A stretch of DNA of 19,294 nt, from contig DKDF01000015.1 of the NCBI GenBank assembly GCA_002451755.1, positions 1 to 19,294 of the forward strand. The letters run 5' to 3'. This stretch comes from Ruminococcaceae bacterium UBA6855. GTDB lineage: Bacteria; Bacillota; Clostridia; Oscillospirales; Acutalibacteraceae. Of this stretch, positions 1-7,414 are shown piece by piece. Made by a program: the position numbers and the translations under genes. A model generated the notes under the pieces. That model was not told the DNA's origin. It did not search any database and worked only from the letters and a program-made list of their open reading frames with translations. How positions within the stretch are numbered: the stretch's first letter is position 1; each line of letters begins with the position of its first letter.

Positions 1-1515
1 ATCGGCGCAAACGGCGCGGGCAAATCAACATTTCTGAAAATACTCTGCGGTGAGCTCGAGCCCTCGCACGGCTCGGTCATAATCCCGCCGACCGTCAGAA
101 TGTCCGTGCTCCGTCAGGATCACTACGCTTTTGACGAATACACCGTGCTCGACACCGTTATTATGGGCAATCGCCGCCTCTATGATATAATGAAAGAAAA
201 GGACGCGCTCTATGAAAAGCCGGACTTCAGCGAGGAGGACGGAATGCGCGCCGCAGTGCTCGAAGAGGAGTTCGCCGAGCTCGACGGCTGGGAGGCGGAG
301 TCGGACGCGTCAAAGCTCATTCAGGGTCTCGGTCTTGAAGAGAGCCTGCTCTATGAGCAGATGGCGTCGCTCTCCGGTTCGCAGAAGGTCAAAGTCCTGC
401 TTGCACAGGCGCTTTTCGGCAACCCCGATATAATTCTGCTCGACGAGCCTACGAACGACCTCGATATAGCCGCCGTCAAGTGGCTCGAGGATTTTTTGAG
501 CGAGTATTTCGGAACGGTCATAGTTGTTTCGCATGACCGCCATTTCCTCAATAATGTCTGCACGCGAATAGTCGATATCGATTATTCCGAGATAAAGATG
601 TATGTCGGCAACTACGAGTTCTGGTATGAGTCGAGCCAGCTCATTCAGAAGCTCATAAAACAGCAGAACAAGAAAAACGAAGAAAAGGCAAAAGAGCTTC
701 AGGCTTTCATCGCAAGATTCTCCGCAAACAAATCGAAGTCCCGTCAGGCGACTTCGAGAAAGAAGCTGCTCGATAAGCTCACTATCGAAGAGCTCCCCGC
801 GTCGAGCCGCCGCTATCCGTTTGTCGGCTTCGATATGGACAGAGAGGTCGGCAAGGATATTCTTACGGTCGAGGGGCTGACCAAGGAGGTTGACGGAGTG
901 AAGCTGCTCAACAATGTCAGCTTTACCGTCCGCAAGAACGACAAAATAGCCTTTGTCGGAAAAAGCGAGCAGGCGATAACTATGCTCTTCAAAATTCTCA
1001 TGGAGGAGGAGACCCCCGACAGCGGCAGCTTCAAGTGGGGACTTAGCACCTCGCGCTCCTATTTCCCGGCGGACAACTCCGCGTTCTTCAATACCGATCT
1101 CAATCTTATCGATTGGATGCGCCAGTATTCAAAGGATCAGACCGAGACTTATATCCGTGGCTTCCTCGGCAGAATGCTGTTCTCGGGCGACGCTGTTTTG
1201 AAGCCCGTCAATGTCCTCTCCGGCGGCGAAAAGGTCAGATGTATGCTCTCGCGCATGATGCTATTCGGCTCGAATGTGCTTATTCTCGATCAGCCGACGA
1301 ACCACCTCGACCTCGAGTCCATAACCGCCGTCAACAACGGACTCTCGGATTTCAAGGGCAACGTGCTGTTCTGCTCGCACGACTATGAGATAGTCAACAC
1401 CGTCGCCAACAGAATAATCGAGATCTGCGACGACGGCGTTATCGATCATTCGGGCAACTACGACGACTTTGTCGAGTTCAAGGAGAGCCGCGGCATGGAA
1501 GTCACCACGCTCTGA
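1..1515 (+). CDS. ABC-F family ATPase, YbiT-like (5' end outside window)
   Basis: This is a soluble ribosome-associated ABC-F protein with two ATPase domains in one chain. The reading frame is open from base 1, where the first Walker A (GANGAGKST) is already present, so only a short N-terminal stretch is missing. Domain 1 is complete: signature LSGSQ near 373 and Walker B LLDEPTND with its catalytic Glu codon at 445-447. A charged, Lys/Glu-rich linker at about 620-790 matches the linker that contacts tRNA in this family. Domain 2 keeps the signature LSGGEK and the D-loop TNHLD, but its Walker A reads GKSEQAIT (Ile codon 976-978 where the Lys is expected) and Walker B reads ILDQPTNH (Gln codon 1291-1293 in place of the catalytic Glu). 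The second site is therefore probably unable to hydrolyse ATP. ABC-F proteins are known to act in translation or in antibiotic resistance. There is no neighbouring resistance gene, so a housekeeping role is more likely. Confidence 0.93.
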   Translation: MGANGAGKSTFLKILCGELEPSHGSVIIPPTVRMSVLRQDHYAFDEYTVLDTVIMGNRRLYDIMKEKDALYEKPDFSEEDGMRAAVLEEEFAELDGWEAESDASKLIQGLGLEESLLYEQMASLSGSQKVKVLLAQALFGNPDIILLDEPTNDLDIAAVKWLEDFLSEYFGTVIVVSHDRHFLNNVCTRIVDIDYSEIKMYVGNYEFWYESSQLIQKLIKQQNKKNEEKAKELQAFIARFSANKSKSRQATSRKKLLDKLTIEELPASSRRYPFVGFDMDREVGKDILTVEGLTKEVDGVKLLNNVSFTVRKNDKIAFVGKSEQAITMLFKILMEEETPDSGSFKWGLSTSRSYFPADNSAFFNTDLNLIDWMRQYSKDQTETYIRGFLGRMLFSGDAVLKPVNVLSGGEKVRCMLSRMMLFGSNVLILDQPTNHLDLESITAVNNGLSDFKGNVLFCSHDYEIVNTVANRIIEICDDGVIDHSGNYDDFVEFKESRGMEVTTL

Positions 1516-1521
1516 CCCGGA

Positions 1522-1550
1522 TTGATATTTTTTGCGGTTTGTGGTATAAT
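1522..1550 (+). promoter_or_regulatory. Sigma-A-like promoter for the O-antigen-ligase-like gene
   Basis: The sequence shows TTGATA (1522-1527), a 17-base spacer and a perfect TATAAT (1545-1550), 45 bases upstream of the ATG at 1595. An AAGGA ribosome binding site lies at 1581-1585. This gives the membrane protein gene its own promoter, separate from the ABC-F gene. Confidence 0.75.
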
Positions 1551-1594
1551 TAATATAGAAAATAAAAATGATTTTTTCGGAAGGACAGTGAATT

Positions 1595-3424
1595 ATGAAT
1601 AATCAGAAAACTGTCAAAAGTGCAAACAGCGAAAAGAGCGCAGTGCTCTATATCGTGACCTGCGCGCTGGTCGTCATTCAGCCGCTGCTCGATATACTTT
1701 CGTCTATTGTTATCAATCTCGGCAAGGCGAATTATATCAGCGTCTCGGGTGCCGTCAGGGCGATTATTATCGTCGCCGTGACTGTGTTCACCCTCGGCTT
1801 CTACAAGGGCAAATACAGCACTCTGTTCAAAGTCTATAACGGTATCGCCGCCGCATATATCGCGCTGATGTGCCTTATGAGCGCGACCCGCGGCGACCAT
1901 GTCGCGTTCCTCTATATGCTCGGACTCATGGCGGATACTTTCTTCTTTGCGTTCATGTTCCTGCTCATATTCGAGACCGCGCAGACCGTCGGACGCAGGG
2001 TTCACCCCGCCGTTATAGCGGCGACGGCGCTTGTATACGCTCTGACGCTCGTTATAAATTATCTTTCGAAGAAGGGCATGTTCCATTATTCGACCTCGTT
2101 CGCCGTGGCGCTCGCTCTGCTTATCCCGACCGCTCTCGTTTTCTTCGTCTCCCATCTCGGCAGAAAGAAAGCGGAGAGCACAAAGCCCGCCGATGCGGCG
2201 CTCTCGTGGATAGTCCCGGCGGCAGGCATTATCCTGCTCCTCGTCGGCGCAGTGCTCTCGAATTCAAAGCCCGTGCTCTTCGTCTCCGTCATATTCTCGG
2301 CTATCCTCTTTATGTGGACATTTTCATCCTGGCGGGACGGCAGAAAAGAGAACCGTCCGCCCATGATGCGCGCGTTCCTTTCGAGCGCACTTTTCTGTGT
2401 GCTCATTCTCGCACTCCTGCCGATATCTCCCGTGAAGAGCAGCTTCGACGGCACGTTCAGCTTCAAGGGTATGTTCTATACATATAACGGTCAGCAGACG
2501 CCGACCGTCAACCCGAACGGTGACGACCCGATATTCGGCGATGAGGACGAGGACGACGGCGGCGATTATGTCCCGAATCTTGACTCCGGCTATGTGCCCG
2601 GCAGCGACAAAAAAGACGACGATACAACAAAGGGCGATAAGACCACCGAAAAAAGCTCGGCTTCTACGGCAGGCGAATCCACAAAAGAACCTGCCGGTGA
2701 CAGCACCGATGATACATCCGAAGAGACAACGGAGATAAGCACCGAGACCACAAGATGGTGGCAGACGAAGCCCACGATACCGGACAGATCCGATATCGAG
2801 AGCTTCCTTACAGATATCAGCAACCGCGTCACCCGTCCGGAGGAGAGCACGATGCCTCCCGTTGAGACGAAACCGGAACCCACCGCTCCGCCCGATACGG
2901 AGGAACCCGGCACGGCAGCTCAGGAGAACAACGCTCCCGCCGCTGCGATAGGCTTCGGTTCGCTCAGAAGCCCCGCGCTCCCGAATGCAGGCGCCATAAA
3001 TATCGACAGAACGGTTTATTATTCAAAAATGTTCGGCGAGGGCGATGTTCAGACAAAGCTCTTCGGCTTGAAATTCGCCGCGCTGTTCGATCAGACGGAT
3101 TCGATAAAGACCGCGGCAAAAGTCCATTCCGATCCCATAACCGTCGCGCTCAACTACGGCATTCTCGGCTTTATTGTCTATATCCTGCCCGCGGCGTTCA
3201 TTTTCCTGAAGCTGCTCGCGTTTATCCTCGGAAATCTTTCAAAAGTTTTCCGCTCGGCAGGCTGCGCAGTCTATATGTTCACTTCTGTTGTTATTCTGAT
3301 TCTCTCCGCGCTCGACGGCGATATTCTGACATTTTCTGCAGTCGGCGGCGTCGCGTCGGTCATTTTGGCGAATGCGCTCTCCGTCAGTGAGGACGCGCGC
3401 GACCGCTCGGCGGAAAATAAATAA
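1595..3424 (+). CDS. O-antigen ligase/polymerase-like polytopic membrane protein with a long acidic Thr-rich loop
   Basis: A 609-residue membrane protein. About ten hydrophobic segments can be seen, roughly at residues 17-40, 50-70, 82-96, 103-126, 137-156, 166-186, 203-221, 226-243, 260-277 and, after a long gap, 517-545 and 556-595. The N-terminal IQPLLDILS and the C-terminal element after the big loop (HSDPITVALNYGILGF, 511-526) resemble clostridial O-antigen ligase (Wzy/WaaL-like) proteins, which join or polymerise lipid-linked glycans at the outer face of the membrane. The loop at about 300-450 is low in complexity, rich in Asp, Glu, Thr, Ser and Pro, and probably extracellular. No other glycan-assembly genes are present, so the substrate is unknown. 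The start at 1595 is supported by its ribosome binding site and promoter. The family call is tentative. Confidence 0.62.
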   Translation: MNNQKTVKSANSEKSAVLYIVTCALVVIQPLLDILSSIVINLGKANYISVSGAVRAIIIVAVTVFTLGFYKGKYSTLFKVYNGIAAAYIALMCLMSATRGDHVAFLYMLGLMADTFFFAFMFLLIFETAQTVGRRVHPAVIAATALVYALTLVINYLSKKGMFHYSTSFAVALALLIPTALVFFVSHLGRKKAESTKPADAALSWIVPAAGIILLLVGAVLSNSKPVLFVSVIFSAILFMWTFSSWRDGRKENRPPMMRAFLSSALFCVLILALLPISPVKSSFDGTFSFKGMFYTYNGQQTPTVNPNGDDPIFGDEDEDDGGDYVPNLDSGYVPGSDKKDDDTTKGDKTTEKSSASTAGESTKEPAGDSTDDTSEETTEISTETTRWWQTKPTIPDRSDIESFLTDISNRVTRPEESTMPPVETKPEPTAPPDTEEPGTAAQENNAPAAAIGFGSLRSPALPNAGAINIDRTVYYSKMFGEGDVQTKLFGLKFAALFDQTDSIKTAAKVHSDPITVALNYGILGFIVYILPAAFIFLKLLAFILGNLSKVFRSAGCAVYMFTSVVILILSALDGDILTFSAVGGVASVILANALSVSEDARDRSAENK

Positions 3425-3451
3425 CACGCTGATATATCAAAAATAAACAGG

Positions 3452-3477
3452 GCGTCCCGCTTGCGGGACGCTTTTTT
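3452..3477 (+). terminator. Strong rho-independent terminator
   Basis: GCGTCCCG pairs with CGGGACGC around a CTTG loop (3452-3471), followed directly by a run of six T. It lies 27 bases after the stop codon of the membrane protein gene and separates it from the D-glutamate/5-oxoproline operon. Confidence 0.93.
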
Positions 3478-3586
3478 GATTTCTGTTGCATTTCAGAATT
3501 TTTATCTCTGCTCTCTGGCAAATTTCCGAAAAATTTTCATAAAAACTCCGCTTTTCCACAAAAAATATTGAATCTAAATGGTACTA

Positions 3587-3616
3587 TTTACATTTATATT
3601 TAATAGTGTGTATAAT
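3587..3616 (+). promoter_or_regulatory. Promoter of the dat-pxp-alr operon
   Basis: TTTACA (3587-3592), an 18-base spacer and a perfect TATAAT (3611-3616) sit in an AT-rich stretch. Transcription would start near 3623, leaving a leader of about 110 bases before the first gene. Between the previous terminator (ending 3477) and this promoter, 3478-3586 is AT-rich and I see no gene or repeat in it. Confidence 0.7.
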
Positions 3617-3734
3617 GAATATGCTGAAAATCGCGGGAAAACAGGCTTTGATTTTGCGCCTTTGCCCGATGCGGATTTTTGAATAATTGTTGATTATATC
3701 CTGCATTTTTTGCAGGGAAAGGAATGATATATAA
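3617..3734 (+). promoter_or_regulatory. Operon leader with a hairpin touching the ribosome binding site
   Basis: The leader carries a perfect 6-bp hairpin, CCTGCA/TGCAGG with a TTTTT loop (3700-3716), ending two bases before the AAGGAA ribosome binding site (3719-3724). The ATG at 3735 follows after 10 bases. A leader of about 110 bases with a stem against the ribosome binding site could modulate translation, but it does not match a riboswitch class I recognise. The regulatory role is inference. Confidence 0.35.
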
Positions 3735-4577
3735 ATGGAAAATCTGGGGTATTACAACGGCAAATTCGGTCCTCTTGAAGAAATGATGGTTCCCATGAAC
3801 GACAGAGTGTGCTATTTCGGCGACGGCGTCTATGACGCGACTTACAGCCGCAACGGCGTCATCTTCGCTCTTGACGAGCACATCGACCGTTTCTTCAACA
3901 GCGCGGGACTGCTCCGCATCGAGCTTCCCTGCACAAAGGACGAGATGAAAGACATTCTCAACGATATGGTCAGCAAGGTCGATTCCGGCAACAACTTTGT
4001 CTATTGGCAGGCGACCCGCGGCACCGGTATCCGCAACCATGCGTTCCCCAAAGAGGGCAAGGCGAACATCTGGGTCACTATAAAGCCCGCCGAGGTTCAG
4101 GATCTTTCCCGCCGCATAAAGCTCATAACCCTCGAAGATACGAGATTCCTTCACTGCAATATAAAAACTCTTAATCTTATTCCGAGCGTCATGGCGGCTC
4201 AGAAGACCACCGAGGCAGGCTGCGACGAGAGCGTTTTCCATCGCGGCGACAGAGTCACCGAGTGCGCTCACAGCAACGTACATATCATAAAGGACGGCGT
4301 GTTCAAGACCCATCCGACCGATCATTATATCCTGCCCGGTATCGCCCGTGCGCATCTTATCAGAGCGTGCAAGGCGAACAATATCCCGGTTGACGAGACT
4401 CCGTTCACCGTCGCCGAGCTTATGGATGCCGATGAAGTCATTGTCTCTTCGTCCGGTTCGTTCTGCCTTGTCGCAAATGAGATAGACGGCAAGCCCGTCG
4501 GCGGCAAAGCACCCGAGCTTATCGATACCCTCCAGAAATATCTCGTCAAAGAGTTTATCGACGCTACAACTGTCTGA
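3735..4577 (+). CDS. dat: D-amino-acid transaminase (D-alanine aminotransferase), PLP fold type IV
   Basis: Cytosolic PLP enzyme of 280 residues, the usual length for the family. It moves the amino group between D-amino acids and 2-oxo acids, classically D-alanine + 2-oxoglutarate <-> pyruvate + D-glutamate. The PLP lysine is K144 in CNIKTLNL. The phosphate/cofactor Glu is in RVTECAHSNV (E176). The R-N-H motif in TRGTGIRNHAFP (R100, H102) is the carboxylate-binding Arg-x-His of Bacillus D-amino-acid transaminase and distinguishes it from branched-chain aminotransferases. The C-terminal PGIARAHLI and ITPV-like segments also fit. It is the first gene of the operon, 14 bases ahead of the DUF4392 gene. 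As the D-glutamate-forming or -consuming enzyme it links D-alanine (from the alr gene at the operon end) with the D-glutamate-cyclase-like proteins. The direction in vivo cannot be read from sequence. Confidence 0.9.
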   Translation: MENLGYYNGKFGPLEEMMVPMNDRVCYFGDGVYDATYSRNGVIFALDEHIDRFFNSAGLLRIELPCTKDEMKDILNDMVSKVDSGNNFVYWQATRGTGIRNHAFPKEGKANIWVTIKPAEVQDLSRRIKLITLEDTRFLHCNIKTLNLIPSVMAAQKTTEAGCDESVFHRGDRVTECAHSNVHIIKDGVFKTHPTDHYILPGIARAHLIRACKANNIPVDETPFTVAELMDADEVIVSSSGSFCLVANEIDGKPVGGKAPELIDTLQKYLVKEFIDATTV

Positions 4578-4591
4578 GGGAGGGGAGCGGT

Positions 4592-5659
4592 ATGACGCAA
4601 AAAGAGCTCACTCTTCTCAATTTAGGCGACAGCCTCGATAACATCTCCAACATCGACCCCAGAGGATACGGCGTGTGTCATATCCTCTATCCCGCTTCGC
4701 GCGAATACACGGGCGGTCCCCTCTGCATGAACGCGGCGGGGAAACTCTGCGACACTCTCAAGCAGGATGACCTCGTCTATATAATGACCGGCTTTGTCCT
4801 GCCTCCGTTCGGCAGCGCTGAGACGGACGGCGTTATCAGCTCCGTCCTGCTCGCGCGTTCGCTCGTTATCGCGTTCGGAGCGAAGCCCGTTATCGTCTGC
4901 CAGGAGGAGAATGTCCCCGCCGTCAAAGCTATGGCGGCAGTTGTCGGACTTCATCTCTATGAGTCGATAGACGAGCTGAAAAAATATCCGATATCCATGG
5001 CCGTTGTGCCCTTTACAAAAGATAAGTCAAAGGCAGAGAGCTGCGCCGATGAGATAATCTCCCACGGCAAGCCCGCCGCCGTTATCAGCATCGAGGCGCC
5101 CGGCGAAAATAAAATCGGCAAGTATCATAACGCCACCGGGCTTGATGTGACCGACCTTGAGGCAAAAATGGATATCCTTTTCGATAAGCTTCGCGCTATG
5201 GGCGTGCTCAATATCGCGATTGGCGACCTCGGCAACGAGATAGGCATGGGCACTATCGCGCCCCATCTGCATAAGCATATTCCCTATGCCAACGAGGGCG
5301 AGTGCCGCTGCGGATGCGGCGGCGGAATAGCCGTTCGGAGCATCACCGACAATATAATCACCGCGACCGTTTCCGATTGGGGCTGTTACGCGATGATAGC
5401 GGCGATAGCTTATCTCAAAAAGGATATTGATATCATGCACACCGCCGAGCTCGAGGGCGAGGCGATAACCGCCGCCGCTCGCAACGGCATGATCGATATG
5501 TACGGTTGGTGCATCCCGGCTATCGACGGCTTCGGCAAGAGCATGAACATGACGATAGTCAACCTCATGCGCGAGTGCGTCAGCTACGCGCTGAGACTTG
5601 AGGATACCTGCAAGACATGGTTCGAAAAGGTCATTGACAAGGGCTTTTTCGGCGAATAA
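4592..5659 (+). CDS. DUF4392 protein, D-glutamate cyclase C-terminal-like
   Basis: A 355-residue cytosolic protein matching DUF4392 (GLUCM-like), which forms the C-terminal part of vertebrate D-glutamate cyclase (DGLUCY: D-glutamate -> 5-oxo-D-proline + water). Recognisable family elements are TGFVLPPFGSAETDG (66-80), SVLLARSLVIAFGAKP (84-99), a GIGDGGNEIGMG-like IGDLGNEIGMG (210-220), and TVSDWGCYAMIAAIAYL (259-275). A Cys-rich stretch, ECRCGCGGG (237-245), lies just before the last motif and is not an element I associate with the animal proteins. The strong ribosome binding site GGGAGGGGAG precedes the ATG. In this operon the DUF1445 half is a separate gene (7415-8200), so the two products may work as a heteromeric cyclase or as two steps. 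The family is clear; the activity in this organism is inferred. Confidence 0.85.
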   Translation: MTQKELTLLNLGDSLDNISNIDPRGYGVCHILYPASREYTGGPLCMNAAGKLCDTLKQDDLVYIMTGFVLPPFGSAETDGVISSVLLARSLVIAFGAKPVIVCQEENVPAVKAMAAVVGLHLYESIDELKKYPISMAVVPFTKDKSKAESCADEIISHGKPAAVISIEAPGENKIGKYHNATGLDVTDLEAKMDILFDKLRAMGVLNIAIGDLGNEIGMGTIAPHLHKHIPYANEGECRCGCGGGIAVRSITDNIITATVSDWGCYAMIAAIAYLKKDIDIMHTAELEGEAITAAARNGMIDMYGWCIPAIDGFGKSMNMTIVNLMRECVSYALRLEDTCKTWFEKVIDKGFFGE

Positions 5660-5679
5660 CCAAAAAGGGGTAAAAAGCT

Positions 5680-6411
5680 ATGAACGAAACGCTGTTTCTT
5701 CCGGCCGGAGATTCGGCGGTCAATGTTGAATTCGGCAGGACTATAGACCCCGAGATAAACAAAAAAATACGCGGCCTGTCTGACTCGCTGTCCCGTAAGC
5801 CGATACGCGGGGTGACGGAATGTATTCCTACGTTCCGCTCCCTGCTCGTCTGCTACGATCCCTTGCAGACGGGCTGCGAGGCTTTGATAAAGAAGCTCAA
5901 GAAGCGGATAAAATCGCTCGATCAGGTGTCGGGCGGGGAGAAGAGAGTGTTCAATATTCCCGTCTGCTACGGCGGCGAATTCGGCGAGGATATAGCCTTT
6001 GTCGCGTCCCATGCCGGACTCACTGAGCAGGAGGTCATAGACATACACACGGGCAGAGATTATCTTATCTTCATGCTCGGATTCCTGCCCGGATTTGCCT
6101 ATCTCGGCGATATGGACAAACGCCTGCACACTCCGCGCCTGTCAAACCCGCGAACGAGTATTCCCGCGGGCTCCGTCGGCATAGGCGGCGAGCAGACCGG
6201 AATATATCCGCTCGCGTCGCCGGGCGGCTGGCAGCTTATCGGCAGAACGCCTGTGAAGCCCTATGACCCGAACCGCGCGGAGCCGATACTCTATCGCGCA
6301 GGCGACTATATACGCTTCTTCGCCGTCGATGAGCAGGAGTATCACCGTATCGAGGAGCTCGTCAGCCGCAACGAATACGAGTGCAGAATAACGACCGGGG
6401 AGGGGAAATGA
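5680..6411 (+). CDS. pxpB: 5-oxoprolinase subunit PxpB (KipI/allophanate hydrolase subunit 1 family)
   Basis: A 243-residue protein of the family first named KipI and also annotated as allophanate hydrolase subunit 1. The hallmark block is present: GFLPGFAYLG (134-143), NPRTSIPAGSVGIGG (156-170) and GIYPLASPGGWQLIGRTP (174-191). With PxpC and PxpA it forms the bacterial ATP-dependent 5-oxoprolinase, 5-oxoproline + ATP + 2 H2O -> glutamate + ADP + Pi. All three subunits are in this operon, which argues against a urea amidolyase or sporulation-kinase-inhibitor role. The start has AAGGGG upstream, 20 bases after the DUF4392 gene. Its stop is one base from the pxpC start, so the two are probably translationally coupled. 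Confidence 0.94.
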   Translation: MNETLFLPAGDSAVNVEFGRTIDPEINKKIRGLSDSLSRKPIRGVTECIPTFRSLLVCYDPLQTGCEALIKKLKKRIKSLDQVSGGEKRVFNIPVCYGGEFGEDIAFVASHAGLTEQEVIDIHTGRDYLIFMLGFLPGFAYLGDMDKRLHTPRLSNPRTSIPAGSVGIGGEQTGIYPLASPGGWQLIGRTPVKPYDPNRAEPILYRAGDYIRFFAVDEQEYHRIEELVSRNEYECRITTGEGK

Positions 6412-6412
6412 T

Positions 6413-7399
6413 ATGAGTATGCATATAATCTCTCCCGGTATGCTCACCATCGTTCAGGATCTCGGCCGCCGCGGCTATATGGCGTCGGGATTTCAGCAGG
6501 GCGGCGCAATGGATCAGCTTGCCGCCAGAGCCGCCAATATCCTGCTCGACAACAGCGAGTCGGACGGCGTGCTCGAAATGACCCTGCTCGGTGTCAAGGC
6601 TTATTTTGACGAGGACAATGTGATTGCGATAACCGGAGCCGAGTTTGCTCCCACCGTGACCGATTCCGAGACGGGTGAAGTCACCGAGCTTCCGATGAAC
6701 TGCGCCGTGCGCATCAAAAAAGGCGATGTGCTCGATTGCGGGAGCGCCAAGAGCGGACTTCGCGGCTATCTCGCCGTGGCGGGCGGCTTTGATATCGCGC
6801 CCGTTATGGGCAGCATGTCAACGAATCTTAAATGCAAAGTCGGCGGCTTCGAGGGCAGAAAGCTGAAATCCGGCGATGTTCTGCCGCTCAGATATCCGCA
6901 GAGTGATCTTTACGGTATGACTGCCCGCGTTTTCGAACCAGAGAAGCAAAAAGACGGCACAGTCGCCGTCCATGTCATACCCGGCCCGCAGGATGATTAC
7001 TTCTCCGACAAGGGCAAAAATATTTTTTATTCCGAAACTTATTCCGTCACCGGCGACTCCGACAGAATGGGCATAAAGCTCGACGGCACGCCGGTCGAGA
7101 GCGTTGGCGGCGTCGATATTATTTCGGACGGCATCGTCGCAGGCTCGGTTCAGATTCCGTCCTCCGGCAAGCCGATAATCATGATGGCGGACAGACAGAC
7201 TACCGGCGGCTATGCAAAGATAGCCACGGTCATTACCTCTGATTTGCCCCTGCTCGCTCAGCTTCGTCCGGGCGGCAGCCTGCGCTTTGAAAAGGTCGAT
7301 CTTCAATATGCCGTCAAGCGTATAAAACAAGACAATAAGGTTCTCAAAAAACTACAGTATAAGATTCTCAGAGCGGATACCTCTATATCCGGCTCCTGA
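6413..7399 (+). CDS. pxpC: 5-oxoprolinase subunit PxpC (KipA/allophanate hydrolase subunit 2 family)
   Basis: A 328-residue protein, the partner of PxpB. Family blocks are visible throughout: SPGMLTIVQDLGRRGY (7-22), GGAMDQLAARAANILL (30-45), LEMTLLG (54-60), VIPGPQDDYF in the middle, SDRMGIKLDG, then VAGSVQIPSSGKPIIMMADR with QTTGGYAKIATVI near the C-terminus. It is complete compared with stand-alone members of about 310-340 residues. It starts one base after the pxpB stop with GGGGAGGGG upstream inside the end of pxpB, so the pair is probably made in equal amounts, fitting a PxpB-PxpC complex. Confidence 0.94.
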   Translation: MSMHIISPGMLTIVQDLGRRGYMASGFQQGGAMDQLAARAANILLDNSESDGVLEMTLLGVKAYFDEDNVIAITGAEFAPTVTDSETGEVTELPMNCAVRIKKGDVLDCGSAKSGLRGYLAVAGGFDIAPVMGSMSTNLKCKVGGFEGRKLKSGDVLPLRYPQSDLYGMTARVFEPEKQKDGTVAVHVIPGPQDDYFSDKGKNIFYSETYSVTGDSDRMGIKLDGTPVESVGGVDIISDGIVAGSVQIPSSGKPIIMMADRQTTGGYAKIATVITSDLPLLAQLRPGGSLRFEKVDLQYAVKRIKQDNKVLKKLQYKILRADTSISGS

Positions 7400-7414
7400 T
7401 TGGAGGCAGATAAA

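Noticed and set aside
3600..4355. Long antisense reading frame opposite dat
   Set aside because: It mirrors a well-conserved gene and has no ribosome binding site or family match. The GC-rich codon pattern of the sense gene explains the open frame.
3735..4577. Branched-chain amino acid aminotransferase
   Set aside because: Same fold, but the Arg-x-His substrate motif and the D-amino-acid gene neighbourhood favour D-amino-acid transaminase.
5680..7399. Sporulation kinase inhibitor (KipI/KipA) or allophanate hydrolase subunits
   Set aside because: These are older names for the family. With pxpA in the same operon the 5-oxoprolinase role is much better supported.
7400..7414. TTG start for the DUF1445 gene
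   Set aside because: TGGAGG lies within this extension at ideal distance from the ATG at 7415.
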